Origin: Draconibacterium orientale
GTDB taxonomy: Bacteria; Bacteroidota; Bacteroidia; Bacteroidales; UBA12170
Length of the DNA: 16,532 nt
Reading direction: 5' to 3'
NCBI GenBank assembly: GCA_020718315.1
Contig: DYSK01000035.1
Location: 1-16,532 of the forward strand
Part shown: positions 7,407 through 14,429 of the stretch, piece after piece
Position numbering within the stretch: the stretch's first letter is position 1
Layout of the letters: every line of letters starts with the position of its first letter
Made by a program: the position numbers and the translations under genes
Notes under the pieces: model-generated
Told to the model about the DNA's origin: nothing
The model's database searches: none
What the model saw: only the letters and a program-made list of their open reading frames with translations

Positions 7407-7414
7407 TACCTTTG
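7407..7414 (+). promoter_or_regulatory. Candidate -7 box for the DUF4296-rsmE-trx unit (TACCTTTG)
   Basis: An exact TAnnTTTG match in the 107-base gap after recQ. TTG at 7388-7390 is 16 bases upstream, slightly shorter than usual for a -33 element. The implied leader before the ATG at 7489 is about 70 bases. A small palindrome, AGGA-AAA-TCCT (7397-7407), overlaps the first base of the box. Confidence 0.5.
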
Positions 7415-7488
7415 TAAATAAATTGCTCAAACTGGATGAGATTTGAGAAGAATACTAAAAATGCTTTGTCCAATAGAAACATAGGCGA

Positions 7489-7941
7489 ATGAAAAAACCA
7501 CTTCAAATTATAGGATTTTTTGTAATTTTTCTTGTTTTATCGGCTTGTGCCAATAAAAAGCAGGAACAAATAGAAAAACCACAGCTACTCATTTCGGAGG
7601 AGAAAATGGCTGAGATTTTAAGCGAAATCCAATTGGTCGAAGCTTATTTAAATCAAGTACCTTTCAGCAAGAGAGGCAACAACGACAGCGATTATGTTTA
7701 TTATCCGGTACTTTTCGAAAAATATAAGATCAGTAAGGAAGATTTTCTCGACAACCTGACCTACTACGCCAAACAACAAGAAAAAATTGAAGGAATTTAT
7801 ACAAATGCCATCATTTTACTTACAAAACTAAAAGCCAAAGACTTGGAAATGCAACTTCAACTAAAACTGGATAGTATTTTTGAGGATTCTGTAAAAATTG
7901 CTACCGGAAATAAGCGCCTTGAAGCTGAGTTTAATTTTTAA
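7489..7941 (+). CDS. DUF4296-type lipoprotein
   Basis: A 150-aa predicted lipoprotein. Residues 4-19 are a hydrophobic signal segment ending in the lipobox LSAC, with Cys20 as the lipidation site. The mature part is largely helical and carries the segment ISEEKMAEILSEIQLVEAYL, typical of the Bacteroidota-specific family DUF4296. Its function is unknown. The following charged residues (NKKQEQ) do not decide inner- or outer-membrane localisation. It lies 16 bases before rsmE and probably shares its transcript; the pairing offers no clear functional link. Confidence 0.8.
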   Translation: MKKPLQIIGFFVIFLVLSACANKKQEQIEKPQLLISEEKMAEILSEIQLVEAYLNQVPFSKRGNNDSDYVYYPVLFEKYKISKEDFLDNLTYYAKQQEKIEGIYTNAIILLTKLKAKDLEMQLQLKLDSIFEDSVKIATGNKRLEAEFNF

Positions 7942-7957
7942 TTAAGCCAATTAGTAT

Positions 7958-8665
7958 ATGCATTTGTTTTACACACCAGATATTCAGAACATTGAATTTT
8001 ATCAGCTCACCGAAGAAGAATCTAAACATGCTGTGCGAGTTCTGCGATTAGAGATCAATGATGAAGTTTGGCTTACCGACGGAAAAGGCAATCTGATGAA
8101 AGCGATTATTCTGGAAAATCATCCCAAAAGATGCACTCTTCAAATCCTTCATCGGTTCGAAAAATATGGAAAGAGAAACTATCGGCTTCATTTGGCTGTT
8201 GCCCCAACCAAAAACATCGAACGTTTCGAATGGTTTTTGGAAAAAGCAACCGAAATAGGTGTAGATGAAATAACACCCATTTTGTGCGAACATTCCGAAC
8301 GGACTTCAATAAAATCGGATCGTTTAGAAAAAGTGATTTCGGCCGCTATGAAACAATCGTTGAAAGCCTATCATCCAATCCTGAACCCAATGATGAAGTT
8401 TGCGGATGTATTGAAACACGTCACTGCTTCGGCTAAACTCATGGCTTGGTGTGAAGCTCCTGCCGACGAACGTATAGAAAACTTTGTGAAACCCGCGGAA
8501 GATGCACTCATTTTTATAGGTCCCGAAGGCGGATTTAGTCAAAAAGAAATCGAGATGGCCAAGTTGGCTCATACCCATTTAGTATCTATTTCGTCGAGCC
8601 GATTGCGCACCGAAACAGCCGCTTTGGTAGCTTGTCACAGCATTGCATTTTTAAATAAAAAATAA
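7958..8665 (+). CDS. rsmE: 16S rRNA (uracil(1498)-N(3))-methyltransferase RsmE
   Basis: A SPOUT-class methyltransferase of 235 aa that methylates N3 of U1498 in 16S rRNA using S-adenosylmethionine. The N-terminal PUA-like domain (about residues 1-70) begins with HLFYTPDI and includes ESKHAVRVLRL. The C-terminal knot domain shows KATEIGVDEITPILCEHSE, the SAM-binding loop FIGPEGGFSQKEIE and the knot segment SSSRLRTETAALVA. These are the standard RsmE signatures and the length is normal. It starts 16 bases after the lipoprotein gene and ends 4 bases before the thioredoxin ATG, indicating one operon. Confidence 0.95.
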   Translation: MHLFYTPDIQNIEFYQLTEEESKHAVRVLRLEINDEVWLTDGKGNLMKAIILENHPKRCTLQILHRFEKYGKRNYRLHLAVAPTKNIERFEWFLEKATEIGVDEITPILCEHSERTSIKSDRLEKVISAAMKQSLKAYHPILNPMMKFADVLKHVTASAKLMAWCEAPADERIENFVKPAEDALIFIGPEGGFSQKEIEMAKLAHTHLVSISSSRLRTETAALVACHSIAFLNKK

Positions 8666-8669
8666 ACAG

Positions 8670-8966
8670 ATGGCCAATTTTTTTGAGATAATCAAATCAG
8701 ATATTCCGATCCTTATCGATTTTTCGGCCGAATGGTGTGGTCCTTGCAAAATGATGCCGCCCATTTTAAAGCAAGTAAAGGAAGTTTTGGGCGATCAAGT
8801 GAAAATTTTGAAAATTGATGTGGACAAAAATCAGGCAATTGCTCAAAAACTACAAATTCGAAACGTTCCCACTATCGCACTTTATAAAAATGGGAATCAA
8901 TTGTTCAGACAATCTGGAGTGATTCAGGCAGATCAATTGCTAAAATTAATAAAACAACACAGCTAA
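8670..8966 (+). CDS. Thioredoxin
   Basis: A 98-aa cytoplasmic thiol-disulfide oxidoreductase with no signal peptide. The active site WCGPC has Cys23 and Cys26, and the cis-proline is Pro67 in NVPT. It is slightly shorter than E. coli TrxA (about 108 aa) because the N-terminal strand is reduced, as is common in Bacteroidota paralogues; it may not be the main TrxA. It starts 4 bases after rsmE. Its stop codon (8964-8966) overlaps the stop of the convergent lpxH by 2 bases, so no terminator can lie between the two genes. Confidence 0.92.
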   Translation: MANFFEIIKSDIPILIDFSAEWCGPCKMMPPILKQVKEVLGDQVKILKIDVDKNQAIAQKLQIRNVPTIALYKNGNQLFRQSGVIQADQLLKLIKQHS

Positions 8967-9748
8967 ATTTCGTATTTAAATTGTTTTAATTCAAAAGTTT
9001 CTCCGTCGAAAACGCCATACGAAAATCGGTTTATCCAATCGCCCAGAAAAATGAAACGGGCGTTGTTGCCTAAATCTAAGTTTTCCATCCGATGGAAATG
9101 TCCCATTACAAAATAATCTATTTTGACCCCTTTTGCTAAAAGATCTTTGGCGAAAACAGGCAAGCGACTTTGGAGTATTGGCTTTTGATTGTTCTCTTTT
9201 TTCTCCTTGTTGTTTCGTGCTTCGTTTGCATAGCGACTTCGCCGACTGAAAAATAGTCCCATTTGCAAACCCAAATCCGGATGAAGCAATCGGAAAAGCC
9301 ACTGATTGGGTTTGAATTCAAAAACTTTCTTTATAAATTTATATCCATAATCGCCCGTACCCAAGCCGTCGCCATGAGCCAGATAAAATCTTTTTCCTAG
9401 AATTTCTTTAATTTGAGGTTTTCGTTCAATTTGGATATTCAGTTCTTGTTGAAGATATTCAAATGCCCACAGATCGTGGTTTCCGCGAAAAAAATAAATC
9501 GGAATTCCGCTATCGGTAATTTCTGCCAATTTGCCGAGCAAGCGTGCATAGCCTTTTGGGATCGCATTTTTGTATTCGAACCAAAAGTCGAACAAATCGC
9601 CCATCATATATATTTCCTGCGCTTCATTTTTTATACTATCCAAAAAAGCAATAATCAATCTTTCGCGTTTTAGGCTTGAATCGTGATCGGGAATGCCTAG
9701 ATGTGCGTCCGAAAAGAAATAGACTTTTTTAGTGGCGATTGTTTCCAC
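8963..9748 (-). CDS. lpxH: UDP-2,3-diacylglucosamine diphosphatase (LpxH-type)
   Basis: A calcineurin-like metallophosphoesterase of 261 aa, the fourth step of lipid A synthesis (UDP-2,3-diacylglucosamine to lipid X plus UMP) at the inner membrane. All metal-binding blocks are present: SDAHLG (Asp14, His16), GDLFDFWFEY (Asp51), GNHD (90-92), HGDGLGTGD (His125) and GHFH (217-219). GDLFDFWFEY and the segment around NQWLFRLLHPD favour LpxH over other phosphoesterases. Initiation is at GTG 9748; no ATG is available, and the first catalytic block is only 14 residues in. It follows rseP by 14 bases, as the last gene of dxr-rseP-lpxH. A lysine- and asparagine-rich stretch lies around residues 178-190. 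Confidence 0.88.
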   Translation of the reverse strand: METIATKKVYFFSDAHLGIPDHDSSLKRERLIIAFLDSIKNEAQEIYMMGDLFDFWFEYKNAIPKGYARLLGKLAEITDSGIPIYFFRGNHDLWAFEYLQQELNIQIERKPQIKEILGKRFYLAHGDGLGTGDYGYKFIKKVFEFKPNQWLFRLLHPDLGLQMGLFFSRRSRYANEARNNKEKKENNQKPILQSRLPVFAKDLLAKGVKIDYFVMGHFHRMENLDLGNNARFIFLGDWINRFSYGVFDGETFELKQFKYEI

Positions 9749-9762
9749 ACTTTTAGTATAAT

Positions 9763-11100
9763 TTATTTGATAAAATAATGATAAATATCGTTGCCATTCG
9801 CTAAGATAAGCAATCCGAAAAGCAGTACCATCCCAACGATTTGGGCGTATTCTAAAAACTTCTCGCTTGGTGCTCTGCGGGCAATCAATTCATAAAGGAG
9901 AAATAAAACATGTCCGCCATCCAAAGCCGGAATAGGCAAAATATTCAGCACCGCAAGCATGATTGATAAAAAGGCAGTGAGTTCCCAAAAGCGAATCCAA
10001 TCCCAGGTTGCAGGGAAAATACTTCCTATTCGCATAAAACCGCCAACTGATTTATACGCTTGTACTTCGGGAGCAAAAAGCAGTTTAAGTTGTTTTAAAT
10101 AGTTGGTTATTCCGTCTTGCGCCTTTACAAAACCGGCTGGAACGGCTGCTATCAAACTGTATTTCTTGCTGTTCCACACAAAATCATGCTCCGGATCAAC
10201 GCCAACACTTACGCCTAAGAGACCTTCGGCACTAACATCAACCAAAAAATTCATTTGTTGGCCATCCCGATCTACCAACACTTCTACTTTGTCGTTCGTA
10301 TGGGCTTTTACACTGTCGGCAAAATTTCCAAACCGATCGAAATACGTAATTTCTTTTCCATTGATGGCCAAAATCCAGTCGTTTGCTTGCAGTCCGGCCT
10401 TTTCGGCCAAGGATTCTTTTGCAAACCCGCTAATGCGAACAGGCATTCGTGGGACAATAAATCCTACATTTTCCGATTTTATCAATTTAGATAAAAAACC
10501 ACTTGGAATATGTATGTCGGCATATTCTCCATTCCGTTCAATTTGAACCGTTTTGGCTTGTTCCATAATGATTTGTGCCGGAATTTTTAGGAAATTCTCA
10601 ACTTCCACTCCATCGACGCTCAAAATCTTATCTCCATTTTGCAAGCCCATTTCTCTGCCCAACGAGTCAACCTGAATGCCGTATTTCACAGACGAAGTTG
10701 GTAAATATTGCTCGCCAAATGCGGCCATCATCACGATGTAAATCACAATAGCCAGAACCACATTCATGATTACACCACCGAGCATAATGATAAGTCTTTG
10801 CCAAGCCGGTTTCGATCGGAATTCCCAAGGTTGTGGTTCCTGGCTCATTTGCTCTTTATCCATCGATTCGTCAATCATTCCGGCAATCTTGACGTAGCCG
10901 CCCAAAGGCAACCAACCAATTCCGTATTCTGTGTCGCCTTTTTTAAATTTAAAAATGGAAAACCATGGATTGAAAAAAAGATAAAATTTTTCCACTTTGG
11001 TTTTAAATAACTTGGCAGCAGCAAAATGACCAAATTCATGAATGATTACCAAGATGGAAAGACTTAATAAGAGCTGAAGTATTTTAATCAATATATCCAT
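9763..11100 (-). CDS. rseP: RIP metalloprotease RseP (site-2 protease)
   Basis: An intramembrane zinc metalloprotease of 445 aa that cleaves membrane-bound regulators such as anti-sigma factors and remnant signal peptides. The zinc motif HEFGH is in the first membrane segment (His21, Glu22, His25). The third ligand Asp394 lies in the LDGG motif of a C-terminal membrane segment. Two PDZ-like modules lie between them (GLQNGDKILSVDGVEV and GLQANDWILAINGKEI). Hydrophobic segments are at about residues 5-27, 105-130, 372-395 and 420-437. The short gap of 2 bases after dxr and the linkage with lpxH place it in an envelope-lipid operon. The dxr-rseP link is common in bacteria. No anti-sigma substrate is encoded here. 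Confidence 0.95.
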   Translation of the reverse strand: MDILIKILQLLLSLSILVIIHEFGHFAAAKLFKTKVEKFYLFFNPWFSIFKFKKGDTEYGIGWLPLGGYVKIAGMIDESMDKEQMSQEPQPWEFRSKPAWQRLIIMLGGVIMNVVLAIVIYIVMMAAFGEQYLPTSSVKYGIQVDSLGREMGLQNGDKILSVDGVEVENFLKIPAQIIMEQAKTVQIERNGEYADIHIPSGFLSKLIKSENVGFIVPRMPVRISGFAKESLAEKAGLQANDWILAINGKEITYFDRFGNFADSVKAHTNDKVEVLVDRDGQQMNFLVDVSAEGLLGVSVGVDPEHDFVWNSKKYSLIAAVPAGFVKAQDGITNYLKQLKLLFAPEVQAYKSVGGFMRIGSIFPATWDWIRFWELTAFLSIMLAVLNILPIPALDGGHVLFLLYELIARRAPSEKFLEYAQIVGMVLLFGLLILANGNDIYHYFIK

Positions 11101-11102
11101 AT

Positions 11103-12281
11103 TTATTTTTTATTCTTTTTTATATAAGCTTTGCTTTCGGCAGAGCATTTTGTTGTTGTTTCTAGTAGTGTTTCTAAATCTGGATGGGCGAAATAGGGTT
11201 GCGTTGGCAACATTTCTTCCACCAATTCAGGAATTCTGTAAAAAGGCCATTTGTGTTCCAAAAATGCATCAACAGCAACGTCATTGGCAGCACTTAAAAT
11301 AGCCGGCGCATTTCCCTCCTTTTTTAAGGCTTCAAATGCGAGTGCAAGATTACGAAATTTTTCGCGATCTGCTTGCCTAAAAGTGAGTTTGGGATAATCT
11401 ATTGGTGAAAAAGTGGAAAAAGTTTGTTTTTTTCGATTTGGATAATCGAGTGTATAATGGATGGGCAAGTGCATATCTGCCGCTCCAATTTGGGCTTTTA
11501 GACTTCCGTCGGTAAACTGCACAAAACTATGAATGGCCGATTGAGGATGAATAACAACATCCAATTGATGCGGTTTTAATTTAAATAGCCAGCGTGCTTC
11601 AATAATCTCCAGCCCTTTGTTCATAAAATTTGCCGAATCTACGCTTGCTTTTTTGCCCATTTTCCAAATAGGATGTTTTAAAGCCATAGCCGGCGAAACA
11701 TGTTTCAATTCTTCAGAAGAGAAATTCAGAAAAGGGGCGCCACTTGCAGTTAAAATTACTTTCTCAATGGCGGCATTGTCCTCTCCCAATAAACAATGAT
11801 AAATAGCCGAATGTTCCGAATCAATAGGTAGAATAGTACTTTTATATTCAGCAGCTAAATTCATAATTAGTTCGCCGGCCATGACTAAGCTTTCTTTGTT
11901 GGCCAAAAGAATTTGCTTTCTACTTTTAATGGATTGAATAAGCGGTTTTAAGGCCGAAAAACCAACTATGGCATTCAAAACGCTCTGTATTTCTGGCGAT
12001 TCAATCGCTTTTAGTAAGTTTTCTTCACCAAAAAGAATTTGAGTTTTTGAATTCATTTTCTGTTGATAAAGCCAATCATAAGCTTTTTTCTCGGTAACCA
12101 CTACTTGTTTGGGCTTGAACTGATCAATTAGTAGGGCCATAGTTGAAGCATTGGAATGGCAACTTAGCAATTCAATGCTGTACGAATTATCCAAAGCAAG
12201 CAATTCCATAGCCTGCATCCCAATAGAGCCTGTTGCACCGAGAATTGCAATCCCTTTTTTCAATGATTTCTTTTTATGCAA
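11103..12281 (-). CDS. dxr: 1-deoxy-D-xylulose-5-phosphate reductoisomerase
   Basis: An NADPH-dependent enzyme that converts DXP to MEP, the committed step of the MEP isoprenoid pathway. Evidence: Rossmann loop GATGSIG at residues 15-21, LLANKESLVMAGE, the metal- and substrate-binding segment DSEHSAIYHCL, TASGAPF, and HPIWKMGKKASVDSANFMNKGLEIIEA. The length is normal. The start is uncertain: no ATG exists in frame. TTG at 12281 gives 392 aa, while TTG at 12263 would give an N-terminus of the common form MKKGIAILG. It is the first gene of dxr-rseP-lpxH and is divergent from dxs across about 120 bases. Confidence 0.94.
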   Translation of the reverse strand: MHKKKSLKKGIAILGATGSIGMQAMELLALDNSYSIELLSCHSNASTMALLIDQFKPKQVVVTEKKAYDWLYQQKMNSKTQILFGEENLLKAIESPEIQSVLNAIVGFSALKPLIQSIKSRKQILLANKESLVMAGELIMNLAAEYKSTILPIDSEHSAIYHCLLGEDNAAIEKVILTASGAPFLNFSSEELKHVSPAMALKHPIWKMGKKASVDSANFMNKGLEIIEARWLFKLKPHQLDVVIHPQSAIHSFVQFTDGSLKAQIGAADMHLPIHYTLDYPNRKKQTFSTFSPIDYPKLTFRQADREKFRNLALAFEALKKEGNAPAILSAANDVAVDAFLEHKWPFYRIPELVEEMLPTQPYFAHPDLETLLETTTKCSAESKAYIKKNKK

Positions 12282-12390
12282 AAATAGACATTTCTAAATT
12301 GATCGATCGGATTAATAATTTTGAGAAAGCGTCCTGTTTTGCAAATTGAGCAAAAAGAGAAGAATAATCCGTAAACCAAGAAATCTTCAG

Positions 12391-12398
12391 TATTTTTG
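12391..12398 (+). promoter_or_regulatory. Candidate dxs -7 box (TATTTTTG), very close to the start codon
   Basis: An exact TAnnTTTG match ending 6 bases before the dxs ATG at 12405. If it is used, the transcript would start within a few bases of the ATG, giving a leaderless or nearly leaderless mRNA. No TTG -33 element is seen about 20 bases upstream, so a chance match is possible. Confidence 0.3.
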
Positions 12399-12404
12399 CT
12401 TTTG

Positions 12405-14306
12405 ATGAATAAGCAGGTGAAGCAAAAAGAAAACATACTGAATAGCATAAACAATCCGAGCGATTTAAAAAAAATCCCTTTGGGCGAATTGCCTATTCTG
12501 GCGAAAGAATTACGCCAACAAATCATTGAAGTTATTTCGTCGAATCCGGGGCATTTAGCCTCGAGTTTGGGAACGGTTGAGCTAAGCATCGCTTTGCATT
12601 ATGTGTTCAATGCTCCTTATGATAAAATAATTTGGGATGTTGGTCATCAGGCATATCCGCATAAAATCCTTACCGGACGCCGCGATGCGTTTAAAACAAA
12701 CCGCAAACTAAATGGAATTTCCGGTTTTCCGAAAATGAACGAAAGTGAATATGATGCGTTTGGTGTAGGCCATGCTTCTACATCCATTTCGGCTGCACTC
12801 GGAATGGCTGTAGCTGCCAATCTCAAAGGAGAACCTTTGCGTCAACATATTGCTATTATTGGCGATGGAGCTATGTCGGGAGGAATGGCTATGGAAGGAC
12901 TGAACAATGCCGGCGTATCAAAAGCCAATTTGCTTTTAATATTGAACGACAATGGTATTTCAATTGATAAAGGCGGTGGTGCTCTGCATCAATATCTAAA
13001 AAACACCACCAAATCAAAAGCTTACAACAAATTTAAAAATAGAGTTTGGCGTATTTTGGGCTCTCGAAATAAATATGTGAGCCGTACTCAATCTTTTTTT
13101 AAAAGCCTCGAGGCGGCTATCACCACATCTATTTTGCGAAAAAGCAATTTGTTTGAATCGCTTAATTTTAAATATTTTGGGACAGAAGATGGGCACAATG
13201 TTTTGCGGTTGGTTCGGATTTTGAATGATATGAAAGATATTCCCGGCCCCAAGATATTGCATATCATCACAAAAAAAGGAAAAGGATTCAATACAGCAGA
13301 ATTGGACCCGATTACTTTTCATGCTCCTGGGAATTTTGATAAAACGACAGGGGAATTGATTGCTCAAAGCAGCACAGATTTGCCGCTTAAATACCAAGAT
13401 GTCTTTGGCGAAACATTGGTTGAAATGGCCAGGAAAAATGAAAAAATTGTTGGAATCACTGCCGCGATGCCAACAGGAACTTCCATGACAAAACTCATCG
13501 AAGCTTTTCCAAATAGGGCATTTGATGTAGGAATTGCGGAGCAACATGCGGTTACTTTTGCTGCCGGATTGGCTGCGGCCGGAATGAAACCTTTTTGTGC
13601 AATTTATTCTACTTTTATGCAAAGAGCCTATGATCAGCTCATCCATGATGTGGCTTTGCAAAAATTACCGGTGGTTTTTTGCCTTGATAGAGCCGGTTTG
13701 GTGGGCGAAGACGGAGCAACTCACCATGGTGTTTTTGATTTAGCTTATCTGCGAACAGTGCCAAATATGATTATTTCTTCCCCATTGAACGAAAACGAGC
13801 TCAGAAATCTAATGGTTACTGCCGAAAACTATTCTGATGGGCCATTTGTAATTCGCTATCCTCGTGGTCGTGGAGTTCTGATTGATTGGAAAAATACGCC
13901 CGAAATCCTACCAATTGGAAAAGGAAGAAAGATCAAAGCAGGCAAAGATATTGCCATTGTGAGCCTTGGACCTATCGGAAATAGAGCTTTGGACGCGATA
14001 AATTCCTCGAACGATAGCAAGCTGAGCGTGGCGGTGTACGATATGCGATTTTTAAAACCGCTCGATGAGGCCTTATTGCATCAGATATTTGCTGGATTTC
14101 AGAAAATATTATGTATCGAAGACGGCAGTCTGAAAGGTGGTTTAGGCAGTGCTGTTGCCGAATTTAAGGCGGCGCACAATTATTCTTCCAACATTCAAAC
14201 ACTTGGAATACCTGACGAATTTATTGAACATGGAACTCCTGATGAGTTAAACAAAATTTGCAAAATTGATGCAAATGGTATTCGAGAAGCACTTCTGAAA
14301 TTTTGA
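12405..14306 (+). CDS. dxs: 1-deoxy-D-xylulose-5-phosphate synthase
   Basis: A thiamine-diphosphate enzyme of 633 aa that condenses pyruvate with glyceraldehyde-3-phosphate into DXP, which feeds the MEP pathway and thiamine and pyridoxal synthesis. Evidence: SSNPGHLASSLGTVEL near the N-terminus (His50), VGHQAYPHKILTGRR (79-93), the ThDP/Mg motif GDGAMSGG (153-160) through NDN (181-183), the catalytic glutamate in GIAEQHAVTF (Glu379), and DRAGLVGEDGATHHGVFDL in the pyrimidine domain. A transketolase C-terminal domain follows. The frame is open to a TTG at 12396, but ATG 12405 is the natural start. The order is divergent from dxr, so the first two pathway enzymes share an upstream region. Confidence 0.96.
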   Translation: MNKQVKQKENILNSINNPSDLKKIPLGELPILAKELRQQIIEVISSNPGHLASSLGTVELSIALHYVFNAPYDKIIWDVGHQAYPHKILTGRRDAFKTNRKLNGISGFPKMNESEYDAFGVGHASTSISAALGMAVAANLKGEPLRQHIAIIGDGAMSGGMAMEGLNNAGVSKANLLLILNDNGISIDKGGGALHQYLKNTTKSKAYNKFKNRVWRILGSRNKYVSRTQSFFKSLEAAITTSILRKSNLFESLNFKYFGTEDGHNVLRLVRILNDMKDIPGPKILHIITKKGKGFNTAELDPITFHAPGNFDKTTGELIAQSSTDLPLKYQDVFGETLVEMARKNEKIVGITAAMPTGTSMTKLIEAFPNRAFDVGIAEQHAVTFAAGLAAAGMKPFCAIYSTFMQRAYDQLIHDVALQKLPVVFCLDRAGLVGEDGATHHGVFDLAYLRTVPNMIISSPLNENELRNLMVTAENYSDGPFVIRYPRGRGVLIDWKNTPEILPIGKGRKIKAGKDIAIVSLGPIGNRALDAINSSNDSKLSVAVYDMRFLKPLDEALLHQIFAGFQKILCIEDGSLKGGLGSAVAEFKAAHNYSSNIQTLGIPDEFIEHGTPDELNKICKIDANGIREALLKF

Positions 14307-14405
14307 TTTTTAAGAAAAATTCTCATTCTTAGACCCTTCAATTTGTATTCATTTTACAAGGAATTGATTTAGTGTAAACTAATAAATTGCATTTTTTGGC
14401 TTAAT

Positions 14406-14420
14406 TGTTGTAAATCAACA
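14406..14420. repeat. Small palindrome before the hybrid kinase gene
   Basis: TGTTG at 14406-14410 and CAACA at 14416-14420 flank a 5-base spacer, ending 9 bases before the kinase ATG. The 123-base gap after dxs contains no exact TAnnTTTG box and no strong dxs terminator; a weak TAAGAA/TTCTTA pair follows the dxs stop without a T-tract. The palindrome might be an operator or leader hairpin, or chance. Confidence 0.2.
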
Positions 14421-14429
14421 CTTAGATCT

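Noticed and set aside
13014..13661. A 215-codon antisense frame inside dxs.
   Set aside because: It is opposite conserved DXS sequence, with no start signal or family features.
14307..14330. The TAAGAA/TTCTTA inverted repeat after dxs as an intrinsic terminator.
   Set aside because: The stem is only 6 bp, AT-rich, and is not followed by a T-tract.
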